Below, piece after piece: positions 42,222 through 50,568 of a DNA stretch of 64,000 nucleotides. The notes under the pieces were generated by a model. It made no database searches, was not told the origin of the DNA, and worked only from the letters and a program-made list of their open reading frames with translations. The translations under genes and the position numbers were made by a program. Origin of the DNA: Nonomuraea maritima (GTDB taxonomy: Bacteria; Actinomycetota; Actinomycetes; Streptosporangiales; Streptosporangiaceae); NCBI RefSeq assembly GCF_900100395.1, contig NZ_FNFB01000032.1, positions 19,915 through 83,914 on the forward strand, in the 5' to 3' direction. The first letter of the stretch is position 1. The number at the start of each line of letters is the position of its first letter.

Positions 42222-43517
42222 TCAGACGCGTCCGCGGTCGATCACGCGCCCCAGCGCCTCGATCACATGAGGATCGTAGGTGTTGCCGGACGCCGACCGG
42301 ATGCGGTCGAGCGCCGCGCCGCCGCGGTCGCGGTCGGTCGAGGGCCCCACGAGGTCGTCGTAGGCGTTGGCCACCTTGATGATGCGGCTGGCCAGCGGCG
42401 GGTCGTCGGTGATCGGGTCGCACTGCCGCCGGACGATCTCGGCCACCCGGTCGAGCACCCCCGTCTGCTTGATCACCTCGGCGCCCAGCTCGGCGATGCT
42501 GCGGGCCTGGTCGGGCTCGGTCAGCACGGTCGCGCCGCCCGGGATGGGGTCGTGCAGCGACAGCTGGCCGATGTCGTGCATGAGAGCGGCGTACTCGAGT
42601 TCGAGCAGCTCGGGCTCGGCCAGGCCGAGCTCGCGGCCGACGGCCACCGCCAGGCGGCTGACGCGGCGCGAGTGGCCCGGCTCGACGTAGCCGCCGACCT
42701 CGGTGACGCGCGACAGGGCGCGTACGGTCTGCAGGTAGGTGGCGCGGATGCCGGCGTACTTGCGGAAGGCCACCTGCGTGACCAGCAGCGGCGCGGCGAA
42801 GACCAGCAGCGCCACGAGGTCCATGCTGTGCGTGGCGAGCGCCAGCAGCACGCCGGACGAGGCCACGGCCACGCCCAGCGGGAACGCCATGGTGAACTCG
42901 TCGCGCACGGCCACGCGGAACGCCGTACGGACCTGCTCGGCGCGCAGGAGCGCGGCGATCAGCACGTCGACGAGCAGCGCCACGGTGATCAGCCCGACCA
43001 TGACCGCGAGCGCGGGCCACCACGTGCTGGTGGGCGGCTTGGTCAGTTCGTACAGCGGGTCGGCCAGCGGCCGGAACGCGAACGCCAGCAGCGCGCCGGT
43101 GAGCAGGCGCCGCGCCATCGCGTCGAGGCGCGGCGGACGGCCCACCGCCAGGTGCGGCAGCGCGCCCGCGGCCATGCCGGCCGCGATCACGGCGACGACC
43201 TGGAGCGCCGAGTGGCGCAGCGGGTTCTGGCTGAGGTCGAGCAGCAGCGTGTAGCCGAGCGCGGCGGCGGCCCCGATCGGCGCGACCTCCCGGTTGCCCG
43301 GCATGGTCAGCCTGGCCAGCTCGCCGACCGCGATCAGGGCGCCGAACCCGACGGCGATCTCGGGCCGGTCGAGCCCCTCGGCGGCGGTGTGCGCCACCCC
43401 CGCCAGCGCGACCAGCCCGGCCGCGCAGATGAGCAGCAGCTGCCCGGAGTCGAGCCGGCGCAGCACCGTGCCGAACGACCGATCGGTACGCCGCCGGACG
43501 CGTTCCGTCGTGATCAT
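42222..43517 (-). CDS. Membrane HD-domain protein with degenerate HD-GYP
   Basis: A 431-residue protein. Roughly residues 15-255 are hydrophobic, with about eight helices. The C-terminal HD domain keeps the first His (GHSRRVSRLA) and the HD pair (LMHDIGQLSLHDP). The later HHExxDGxGYP motif is replaced by VRRQCDPITDD and no GYP is present. It therefore probably cannot cleave cyclic di-GMP. Its ATG overlaps the stop of the intact HD-GYP gene (ATGA), so the two are coupled and may form a catalytic/pseudo-enzyme pair. Confidence 0.85.
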   Translation of the reverse strand: MITTERVRRRTDRSFGTVLRRLDSGQLLLICAAGLVALAGVAHTAAEGLDRPEIAVGFGALIAVGELARLTMPGNREVAPIGAAAALGYTLLLDLSQNPLRHSALQVVAVIAAGMAAGALPHLAVGRPPRLDAMARRLLTGALLAFAFRPLADPLYELTKPPTSTWWPALAVMVGLITVALLVDVLIAALLRAEQVRTAFRVAVRDEFTMAFPLGVAVASSGVLLALATHSMDLVALLVFAAPLLVTQVAFRKYAGIRATYLQTVRALSRVTEVGGYVEPGHSRRVSRLAVAVGRELGLAEPELLELEYAALMHDIGQLSLHDPIPGGATVLTEPDQARSIAELGAEVIKQTGVLDRVAEIVRRQCDPITDDPPLASRIIKVANAYDDLVGPSTDRDRGGAALDRIRSASGNTYDPHVIEALGRVIDRGRV

Positions 43518-44869
43518 GGCCCCGTCACGACCTGGATGGGCATCGTCGGGTCGTCGTGGTCCTTGAGTGCGGTCGTGGCGACCTCGGGCGGCGGCGGGTC
43601 GACGCGCCGCGGCGGCTGCCACGGCTCATGTTCGAGCGCCCGGACGAACGCCGCGACCATCACCGGGTCGAAATGGGTGCCCGCGCACTTGCGCAGCTCG
43701 GCCACGGCCACCTCGACCGGCCGGGCGCCGCGGTAGGAGCGGTCGGACGTCATGGAGTCGAACGCGTCGGCCACCGCGATCACCTTGGCGAACTCGGGGA
43801 TCTCGTCGCCGGCCAGGCCCATCGGGTAGCCGGTGCCGTCGTGCTTCTCGTGATGGTGCATGATGCCGGCGTACGCCTCGTCGAGGAACCCGATGCCGCG
43901 CACGATCTCCAGCCCGCGCATCGGGTGGAGCTGGATCGCGGCGAACTCCTCCTCGGTGAGCGGGCCGTCCTTCTGCAGCACTTTCGTGGGGACGCCGAGC
44001 TTGCCGACATCGTGCAGCATGCCCGCGTAGCGGATCGCGCGCACCCGTTCCATGCCCATGCCGATCTCTTGGGCGATCATGGACGAGGCGTGCGAGACCC
44101 GCGTGCAGTGGCCCCTGGTGTAGTAGTCCTTCGTCTCCACCGCCTGGCAGAGCGCGGCGATGGTGGCGTCGTAGGAGCGCTGCTGGGCGTGGTACTGGCC
44201 GAACGCCCACCGCGCCACGAACAGCGGCACCAGCACCAGCACCGCCGAGATCGACGCCACCGTGGCCCACAGCCCCGCCACGAGCAGGCCGAAGGTGCCG
44301 TACCCCAGGTAGGACAGCAGGAACTGGCCGAGGCCGCGCACCGGCACCTCGGCCGGCCGCACCCGCGTGGCCAGCGCGACGATCGTGAGGATCAACGCGA
44401 TGTTGAGCACCACGAACACGGCGGTGGCCGCCGCGTACGGGCCGATGAGGTCGTCGAAGGCGTTGACCTGCGGCACCCCCACCTGCCCGTCGAGCGCCAC
44501 GTAGACCCATCCGGCCGCGTAGCCGCAGATGGCGAACTGGGCGCCGTTGAACAGCCGTTTGACGAGGGGCAGCCCCGGCCGCACGCTCAGCACGGCGGTG
44601 AGCCCGACCAGGGCCGCGCCGTCGGGGCCGAGCAGCACCACCGCGGCGAGCGAGGCCGAGAAGCTGACCGACACCGCGAACTGCTCGACGTTGAGCAGCG
44701 TCGGCATCGACTCGCACACCAGGAACAGCAGGGCGAGCACCAGCAGGACGTCGAGGTCCACCGTGGCCACCGGCATGCCGGAGACGGCCACGCCACGTAC
44801 GACAAGAGCGGCCGCCGCGCCGATCACGGCGGCCAGGTAGACCCTCGCGGGCCACGGCAGATCACGCAT
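43514..44869 (-). CDS. Membrane HD-GYP phosphodiesterase-like protein
   Basis: A 451-residue protein with about eight N-terminal membrane helices (to about residue 215, MASE-like) and a complete HD-GYP domain: TRGHCTRVSHASS, MLHDVGKLGVP, HPMRGLEIV and HHHEKHDGTGYP. HD-GYP proteins hydrolyse cyclic di-GMP or related nucleotides. It is second in a three-gene run: a 34-residue membrane peptide, this gene, then the degenerate homologue. ATG at 44869 after GGGGGG. Confidence 0.9.
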   Translation of the reverse strand: MRDLPWPARVYLAAVIGAAAALVVRGVAVSGMPVATVDLDVLLVLALLFLVCESMPTLLNVEQFAVSVSFSASLAAVVLLGPDGAALVGLTAVLSVRPGLPLVKRLFNGAQFAICGYAAGWVYVALDGQVGVPQVNAFDDLIGPYAAATAVFVVLNIALILTIVALATRVRPAEVPVRGLGQFLLSYLGYGTFGLLVAGLWATVASISAVLVLVPLFVARWAFGQYHAQQRSYDATIAALCQAVETKDYYTRGHCTRVSHASSMIAQEIGMGMERVRAIRYAGMLHDVGKLGVPTKVLQKDGPLTEEEFAAIQLHPMRGLEIVRGIGFLDEAYAGIMHHHEKHDGTGYPMGLAGDEIPEFAKVIAVADAFDSMTSDRSYRGARPVEVAVAELRKCAGTHFDPVMVAAFVRALEHEPWQPPRRVDPPPPEVATTALKDHDDPTMPIQVVTGP

Positions 44870-44887
44870 TGCGGCCCCCCACAACGA

Positions 44888-44992
44888 TCAGGTCCAGGAC
44901 ACTCCGGGCGGCACCACCGGGCCGAACATCATGACCACGGGGGTGACCAGCACGACGGCCATGAGCACCCGGGCGACCAACGTCTTCAACAT
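44888..44992 (-). CDS. 34-residue membrane peptide upstream of the HD-GYP gene
   Basis: A short ORF starting at an ATG with a perfect ribosome site GGAGG 5 nt before it. It encodes MLKTLVARVLMAVVLV then TPVVMMFGPVVPPGVSWT: one likely membrane helix with a basic N-terminus. Its stop is 18 bp before the HD-GYP start, same strand, so it heads the operon. The ribosome site and composition make chance unlikely. It may be a small accessory membrane subunit or a leader peptide. No family recognised. Confidence 0.65.
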   Translation of the reverse strand: MLKTLVARVLMAVVLVTPVVMMFGPVVPPGVSWT

Positions 44993-45087
44993 CCGCGCCT
45001 CCACGTCGACTTTGGGAATCACGCTACAGAAGACGACGTGGCCGGACGGGCGGAGTCGGAAATCGCAAGCAAAGCGTAATCAAGCCA

Positions 45088-46029
45088 CTACTTGTGGCGA
45101 TGACCTGCGGCCCAGTCGACGGTGATCTTGAGGCCGGCCGCGAGATCGACGCGCGGCTGCCACCCGAGCCCCTCGTGGGCGTGCGCCGGGTCGACCGCCA
45201 TCGCGGGCAGGTCGCCGAGGCGCGGCGGCGCGAAACCGGGCTTGTCGGGCGCTCCCGCCGCGTCGGCGATCAGGGAGTGCAGGCGCCGGTCGGTGGTCTG
45301 GATGCCGGTGCCGAGGTTGAACCTGCGGCCGTCGCCCTCCTGCCCGCAGGCCCGCGCGAAGGCGTCGACCACGTCGTCGACGAAGATGTAGTCGCGGGTC
45401 TGGGAGCCGTCGCCGTAGACGACCGTGGGCGTGCCGTTGAGCAGGGCGTCGGTGAAGATCGCCACCACGCCCGCCTCGCCCTCCGGCGACTGGCGGGGGC
45501 CGTACACGTTGGACAGCACCAGCGTGGTGTATTCGATGCCGTGCAGCGCCCGGAACGCCGACAGGTAGGTCTCGCCGCTCAGCTTGGCCGCCGCGTACGG
45601 CGAGCGCGGGTCGGTCGGGGCGTCGCCGGGCACCGGGATCGCCGCCGGGCGCCCGTAGACGGCCACCGACGAGGCGAACACGACCTTGCGCGTACGGGCC
45701 TCGCGAGCCGCGGCGAGCACGGACGTCGTGCCCTGGACGTTGACCCGGGCGTCGTGCACCGGGTCGGCCACGCTCTTGCGCACGCTGATCTGCGCGGCCA
45801 GGTGGCACACGACCTCGGGCTGCCGCTCCGCCATCAGGGACGGCAGCTCGGGGTCGAGGATGTCGAGCACGTGCAGCCGGAAGTGGTCGCTCGTCTGCGC
45901 CGCGGCCAGGTTCTCGGCCTTGCCCGATGACAGGTCGTCGACCACGTCGACCTCGTGCCCGTCGGACAGCAGACGATCGACGAGATTCGACCCGATGAAC
46001 CCGGCACCCCCGGTGACCAACACGCGCAT
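45088..46029 (-). CDS. NAD-dependent sugar epimerase/dehydratase
   Basis: A 313-residue extended SDR with VTGGAGFIGSNLVDRLL at the start, VDDLSSG, HLAAQISVRKSV, and the catalytic YAAAKLSGE (YxxxK). Typical of UDP-glucose 4-epimerase-like enzymes (GalE/RmlB superfamily) acting on nucleotide sugars. The product cannot be fixed from sequence. It begins 10 bp after rsrA on the same strand and may be cotranscribed with sigR-rsrA. Confidence 0.85.
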   Translation of the reverse strand: MRVLVTGGAGFIGSNLVDRLLSDGHEVDVVDDLSSGKAENLAAAQTSDHFRLHVLDILDPELPSLMAERQPEVVCHLAAQISVRKSVADPVHDARVNVQGTTSVLAAAREARTRKVVFASSVAVYGRPAAIPVPGDAPTDPRSPYAAAKLSGETYLSAFRALHGIEYTTLVLSNVYGPRQSPEGEAGVVAIFTDALLNGTPTVVYGDGSQTRDYIFVDDVVDAFARACGQEGDGRRFNLGTGIQTTDRRLHSLIADAAGAPDKPGFAPPRLGDLPAMAVDPAHAHEGLGWQPRVDLAAGLKITVDWAAGHRHK

Positions 46030-46039
46030 GGCGTTGATC

Positions 46040-46309
46040 CTAGTCGGCGGCGAGCTCGGATCTCACTTCCGCGATGCGCGCGAGCACCTTCGAGCGGAGG
46101 TCGGACGGGACCGGGTCGCAGCCGCAGTGCTTGGCCACGAGCGCCTTGATGGCCTTGTCGAGGTCGTACTCCTGCAGGCAGGGGCTGCACTCGTCGAGGT
46201 GCACGCGGATCTCTGCGACGTCGTCTGCGGTCAGCTCGCCGTCGAGATAGGCGTAGACCTTCTCCAGCACTTCGCTGCAGTCGGTGTCGTGCGGCTGGCC
46301 ACAGCTCAT
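46040..46309 (-). CDS. rsrA: Mycothiol-system anti-sigma factor RsrA
   Basis: An 89-residue zinc anti-sigma factor (ZAS). Cys11, His37, Cys41 and Cys44 (HLDECSPCLQEY) match the redox/zinc residues of Streptomyces RsrA in both spacing and numbering. Oxidation to a disulfide releases zinc and sigma-R. Its ATG overlaps the sigR stop by 4 bp. Confidence 0.94.
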   Translation of the reverse strand: MSCGQPHDTDCSEVLEKVYAYLDGELTADDVAEIRVHLDECSPCLQEYDLDKAIKALVAKHCGCDPVPSDLRSKVLARIAEVRSELAAD

Positions 46310-47022
46310 TTCGATCCCTCCGCCGGGACGAGGCCACGCTCGCGGGCGTAGTCCTCCAGGAGACCCCGCAGCTGCCTGCGCCCCCTGTGCAGTCTCGACA
46401 TCACGGTGCCGATCGGCGTGCCCATGATGTCGGCGATCTCTTTGTAGGGGAAGCCTTCGACGTCGGCCAGGTAGACCGCGATCCGGAACTCCTCCGGCAG
46501 AGCCGCGAGCGCCTGCTTGATGTCACCGTCGGGCAGGTGCTCCAGCGCCTCCACCTCGGCGGACTTCAGCCCGCCCGAGGTGTGGGACTCGGCCCGCGCG
46601 AGCTGCCAGTCCTCGATCTCCTCGGTGCCGGACTGCTTCGGCTCCCGCTGCTTCTTGCGGTAGCTGTTGATGAAGGTGTTGGTGAGGATCCGGTAGAGCC
46701 ACGCCTTGAGGTTGGTGCCTTCCTGGAACTGATGGAACGACGCGAACGCCTTGGCGAAGGTCTCCTGCAGCAGGTCCTCCGCGTCCGCGGGATTTCGGGT
46801 CATCCGGAGCGCAGCGGAGTAGAGCTGTTCGAGATACGGCATGACGTCGCGCTCGAATCGCTCGCCTCGCTGCTCCAGAGTCTCCGCGCCTGTCGCGGGC
46901 ACCGGACCCACCCCCCTAAGATCACCGGTGGCCGACTGTAGCGGTACACCGTACTCAGGGGAGGATACCCGCTGGCCCACGACATCTCCGTCGGTGGGTT
47001 GAGGGCTGAGCAACGTGAGCAT
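46306..47022 (-). CDS. sigR: ECF sigma factor SigR (SigH)
   Basis: An ECF sigma factor for thiol-oxidative stress. Region 2 has YSAALRMTRNPADAEDLLQETFAKAF and TNLKAWLYRILTNTFINSYRKKQ in parts; region 4 has EEFRIAVYLADVEGFPYKEIAD and GTVMSRLHRGRRQLR. The core form begins at GTG 46902 (198 residues; SD AGGGGG). The coordinates here include an upstream ATG at 47022 that adds 40 residues (MLTLLSPQPTDGDVV). A SigR-type promoter sits just before that ATG, matching the Streptomyces arrangement of a stable short and an induced, unstable long form. Followed by rsrA. Confidence 0.92.
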   Translation of the reverse strand: MLTLLSPQPTDGDVVGQRVSSPEYGVPLQSATGDLRGVGPVPATGAETLEQRGERFERDVMPYLEQLYSAALRMTRNPADAEDLLQETFAKAFASFHQFQEGTNLKAWLYRILTNTFINSYRKKQREPKQSGTEEIEDWQLARAESHTSGGLKSAEVEALEHLPDGDIKQALAALPEEFRIAVYLADVEGFPYKEIADIMGTPIGTVMSRLHRGRRQLRGLLEDYARERGLVPAEGSK

Positions 47023-47031
47023 GCTCGTCGC

Positions 47032-47057
47032 AACACACCCGCGGCCTTGTCTGTTCC
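47032..47057 (-). promoter_or_regulatory. SigR-type autoregulatory promoter
   Basis: On the minus strand, GGAAC (47053-47057) and GTT (47032-47034) are separated by exactly 18 nt, matching the SigR consensus GGAAT-N18-GTT except for one base. Transcription would start about 3-6 nt before the ATG at 47022, giving a nearly leaderless long isoform. Confidence 0.65.
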
Positions 47058-47145
47058 CGCAAGATAGAAGGTACGAAGGACCCGGTGCGGGGAACGTCAT
47101 AACGTACCGGCTGGTAGCCCTTTACCCGGAACCCAGGAGTCGCGT

Positions 47146-47898
47146 GTGCTGCCCATTCCGGCCGAGGAACTGAACGGCTCAGGAACGCTCGGGCCGTACT
47201 GGACGTTCTACCGCGCCGTCGCCGCCGAACAACTCAACCGCTGGCTTCCCGCCGAACCCTCCGTGGTGCTCGACCTGTCCGGCGGGCGCGGGCGATCGTC
47301 GGGGCAGGCCGCCAGGGCCGGGCACCGGGTGATCGAGGTGCTCGACTTCCGCCGCACCATCTCCCCGGCAGAGGCCCACTCCCCGTTGCACGACGCGGGC
47401 CGTGTCCGGCACATCCGCGCCGACGACCTCGCGTTCCTGCCCGACGGATGCGTCGACGCGGTGCTCGCCGAGGAGCGGGCGCTGTCGATCGAGCTGATGG
47501 CCGAGTCGGCGATGAACGACGTCGCACGGGTGCTGCGGCCCGGCGGGCGGGCGCTGGTGTGCGTCGACTCGCTGGTGCTGGGCATGGCGATCCTGGCCGA
47601 GCAGGGTCAGTGGCAGCACCTGCGGCAGACGGGCGAGGTCATGCTCGTGCCGTGGCCCGACGGCAGCATCACGCGCTGCTTCAGCAGCACGCAGCTGCGC
47701 GAGCTGCTCGTCGGCGCCGGGCTGGAGGTCGAGTGGATGCGGCCGCGTACGGTGCTGTCGCCGTCCACGGTCGACCACGTGCTGGGCTCCGACGCGCGGG
47801 CGCTCAGCTACCTGGTGCGCACCGAGCTGGAGGCGCATCCGAACGACGACGACACCGTCGGCATCCACCTGGTCGCGAGCGCCCGCAAGAGCGGCTGA
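47146..47898 (+). CDS. Class I SAM-dependent methyltransferase-like protein
   Basis: A 250-residue protein with a Rossmann-type methyltransferase layout: VVLDLSGGRGRSSGQAARAGHRVIEVLDFR (motif I region, in part), LAFLPDGCVDAVLAEERAL (motif IV-like) and VLRPGGRALVCVDSL (the usual post-motif turn). Motif I is atypical (LSGGRGRSSG). The substrate is unknown. GTG start after AGGAG; divergent from sigR. Confidence 0.75.
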   Translation: MLPIPAEELNGSGTLGPYWTFYRAVAAEQLNRWLPAEPSVVLDLSGGRGRSSGQAARAGHRVIEVLDFRRTISPAEAHSPLHDAGRVRHIRADDLAFLPDGCVDAVLAEERALSIELMAESAMNDVARVLRPGGRALVCVDSLVLGMAILAEQGQWQHLRQTGEVMLVPWPDGSITRCFSSTQLRELLVGAGLEVEWMRPRTVLSPSTVDHVLGSDARALSYLVRTELEAHPNDDDTVGIHLVASARKSG

Positions 47899-47910
47899 CC
47901 GTCCCTGGGT

Positions 47911-48243
47911 TCAGCGGCGGCGTTCGCGCTTTCCCTGGCACTGGACGCAGCGCGCCGCGTCGGGACGGGCCTCGAGACGGCCCTCCGGCACCTGCCGGCG
48001 GCAGTCGACGCACAGGCCGTACACGCCTTCCTCGACCCGCTTGAGCGCCTCGATCACGGCGCGGCGCTGGGTGGTGGCCACGGTGAGCATCGCCTGAGCC
48101 CGGTCGGCGTCGGTCAGGTCGGAGCCGGCGTCGGCCGTCGAGCGGTCACGTACGGCGACGGGGTCGCCCCGAAGCACCCCGATCGACCTGTCGAGTTCGG
48201 CGAGCATCCCTTCCAGTCGCGTACGAGCGGTCGTGACGTCCAC
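47911..48243 (-). CDS. TraR/DksA-type zinc-finger protein
   Basis: A 110-residue protein: a helical hairpin (TARTRLEGMLAELDRSIGVL and QRRAVIEALKRVEEGVYG) and a C-terminal four-Cys zinc finger (CVDCRRQVPEGRL and CVQCQGKRE). This is the DksA/TraR layout, so it may bind the RNA polymerase secondary channel. The GTG at 48243 is preferred (GGAGG 8 nt upstream) to a far-upstream ATG. Converges with the methyltransferase gene. Confidence 0.82.
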   Translation of the reverse strand: MDVTTARTRLEGMLAELDRSIGVLRGDPVAVRDRSTADAGSDLTDADRAQAMLTVATTQRRAVIEALKRVEEGVYGLCVDCRRQVPEGRLEARPDAARCVQCQGKRERRR

Positions 48244-48401
48244 GACTCCGCACCTCCGGGTAAGTGAAGCCGCGGCATGGACTTCCCCGGATGTCCAGCC
48301 CGGTGTGGAATTGGGGGGAATCACTCAGCGACGCCGCTCCGTGGGTAAAGGAGTGGCATCGCTTTCCTCACCGGATGCCCAACTCTTCGTGTTTTTACAC
48401 C

Positions 48402-49145
48402 TCAGAAAAGGGCCGTCTCCTCTGACTCGGGGAGAGCTTTGACCAAGTCCGGGCCATTGTTGCGGACGTTGTTGACGTCGGTCGAGACGGGATAGGCGGT
48501 GAGCCGCCCCATCTCCGGGCTCGCCAGCATCCGCGCGGCCTCGCCGGTGTCGGTCAGCTTGGGGTCGAGCCACTCGGCCCAGCGGGAGCGCTCGATCATC
48601 ATCGGCATCCTGTCGTGGATGCGGCCCAGGCCGTCCTCGGCGTCGGTGGTGATGACGGTGCAGGTCACCAGCCACTTGAGCGGGTCGTCGTCGGCGCGCG
48701 AGGCGTCTTTCCAGAACTCGTACAGGCCCGCCATGGCCAGCACCCCGCCGTCGGACGGGTGGATGAAGTACGGCTGCTTCTTCTTCTCGCCCTCAACCGG
48801 CATCCACTCGAAGTAGCCGTCGGCCGGCAGCAGGCACCTGCGTTTGGCGAACGCCTGCCGGAACGACGGCTTCTCGGCCAGCGTCTCGGCCCTGGCGTTG
48901 ATCAGCCGTGACCCGATCGACGGGTCCTTCGCCCAGGCGGGCACGAGACCCCACCGCACGATCCTGAGCTGCCGCACCGCCCGCTCGGCCTCCTTGGGTA
49001 CGCGGCTCAGCACGGCGTAGACGTTCTTGGTGGGGGCGACGTTGTAGTCGGCGCCGAGCTCCTGCTCGGGGTCGCCGTCCTGCTCGACCTCGAACTCCTC
49101 GAGCAGTTCGTGCTTCTTGCGCGCCGACGCGTATCTACCGCACAT
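48402..49145 (-). CDS. SOS-response-associated peptidase (SRAP/HMCES-type)
   Basis: A 247-residue SRAP protein. The catalytic Cys2 follows the initiator Met (MCGRYASARK), which traps abasic sites in single-stranded DNA. Conserved features include YNVAPTKNVYAV, RLINARAET, GYFEW and IHDRMPMMI. ATG at 49145. It is divergent from aroA 91 bp away; in mycobacteria the homologue (Rv3226c) is also next to aroA. Confidence 0.92.
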   Translation of the reverse strand: MCGRYASARKKHELLEEFEVEQDGDPEQELGADYNVAPTKNVYAVLSRVPKEAERAVRQLRIVRWGLVPAWAKDPSIGSRLINARAETLAEKPSFRQAFAKRRCLLPADGYFEWMPVEGEKKKQPYFIHPSDGGVLAMAGLYEFWKDASRADDDPLKWLVTCTVITTDAEDGLGRIHDRMPMMIERSRWAEWLDPKLTDTGEAARMLASPEMGRLTAYPVSTDVNNVRNNGPDLVKALPESEETALF

Positions 49146-49236
49146 GCCCCCACCCTGCCACGTCGCCCGCCCATCCGCCCGTGGCAGTCGTCCACAGGCT
49201 GCGACCGCCTCGTGGCACGGCCAGTAGTCTTTGACC

Positions 49237-50568
49237 ATGTCCGCCACCACGTCATCCAGTTCGGCGACACCGCCCGCCCAGCTCTGGCCGGCGCCGACGG
49301 CGACCGGTCCGGTGACCGCCACCGTCCAGCTGCCCGGCTCCAAGTCGGTGACCAACCGCGCGCTGCTCCTCGCCGCCCTCGCCGACGGCCCCGGGGTCGT
49401 ACGGCAGGCGCTGCGCAGCCGTGACGCCGACCTGATGGTGTCGGCGCTGCGGGCGCTCGGCGCGAGCCTCACCGCCTCCGGCGAAAGCGCCGCGGGGGTC
49501 GACTGGCACGTGACGCCCGGCCCGATCCGGGGCGGGGTGAGCATCGACGCCGGCCTCGCCGGTACGGTCATGCGGTTCGTCCCGCCGGTGGCCGCCCTCG
49601 CCGACGGCCCGGTGTCGTTCGACGGCGACGCCCACGCGCGCAAGCGGCCGATGGGGCCCATCCTCGACGCGTTGCGCGCGCTCGGTGCGCACATCGACAA
49701 CGACGCCCTGCCGTTCACGATCAGCGGGCCGCTGACCGGCGGCGAGGTGACGATCGACGCCTCGGGCTCGTCCCAGTTCGTGTCGGGGCTGCTGCTGACG
49801 GCGGCGAGGTTCGACAAGGGCGTCACCATCCGCCACGTCGGCCCGCCGGTGCCGTCCCAGCCGCACATCGAGATGACCGTCGAGATGCTGCGGGCGGCGG
49901 GCGTCACGGTAGACGACAGCGAGCGCGACGCGTGGCGCGTCCTGCCCGGCCCGATCGCGGCCAGAGACATGACCGTCGAGCCCGACCTGTCCAACGCCGC
50001 CCCCTTCCTCGCGGCTGCGCTCGTGACGGGCGGCTCGGTGACGATCCCGTCCTGGCCGGAGCAGACCACGCAGGCGGGCGACGCCCTGCGCGGGCTGCTC
50101 GCCTCGATGGGCGCCGCGGTGTCCCGCGAGGCCGGCTCCGAGCTGGTGGTCACGGGCTCGGGCGAGGTCCGCGGCATCGACGCCGACCTGCACGAGGTGG
50201 GCGAGCTGACCCCGACGATCGCGGCCCTCGCGGCGCTCGCGACGACGCCGAGCCGCATCAGGGGCGTGAGCCACCTGCGCGGCCACGAGACCGACCGCCT
50301 GGCCGCGCTCGCCACCGAGATCAACCGGCTCGGCGGCGACGCCGAGGAGACCGCCGACGGGCTGATCGTCCGTCCGCGCGCACTCCACGGCGGTGTTTTC
50401 CACAGCTACGACGACCACCGCATGGCCACCGCAGGCGCTGTGATAGGCCTCGCGGTGCCCGGCGTCCAGGTGGAGAATGTCGCCACCACGGCCAAGACCC
50501 TGCCCGAGTTCGTCCAGATGTGGACGGCGATGCTGACGGGAAGTGAGCGTATGGGAGCGGACCGCTGA
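49237..50568 (+). CDS. aroA: 3-phosphoshikimate 1-carboxyvinyltransferase (EPSP synthase)
   Basis: A 443-residue EPSP synthase of the shikimate pathway, transferring enolpyruvyl from PEP to shikimate-3-phosphate. It has LPGSKSVTNRALLLAALADG (substrate-binding Lys/Ser), a GTVMRFVPP-type segment, DGDAHARKRPMGPI, ASGSSQFVSGLLL and FHSYDDHRMATAGAV. The segment LAGTVMRFVPP replaces the glyphosate-sensitive NAGTAMRP of class I enzymes, which suggests altered PEP-site chemistry. ATG at 49237. Its stop overlaps the rsgA start codon (CTGA). Confidence 0.95.
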   Translation: MSATTSSSSATPPAQLWPAPTATGPVTATVQLPGSKSVTNRALLLAALADGPGVVRQALRSRDADLMVSALRALGASLTASGESAAGVDWHVTPGPIRGGVSIDAGLAGTVMRFVPPVAALADGPVSFDGDAHARKRPMGPILDALRALGAHIDNDALPFTISGPLTGGEVTIDASGSSQFVSGLLLTAARFDKGVTIRHVGPPVPSQPHIEMTVEMLRAAGVTVDDSERDAWRVLPGPIAARDMTVEPDLSNAAPFLAAALVTGGSVTIPSWPEQTTQAGDALRGLLASMGAAVSREAGSELVVTGSGEVRGIDADLHEVGELTPTIAALAALATTPSRIRGVSHLRGHETDRLAALATEINRLGGDAEETADGLIVRPRALHGGVFHSYDDHRMATAGAVIGLAVPGVQVENVATTAKTLPEFVQMWTAMLTGSERMGADR

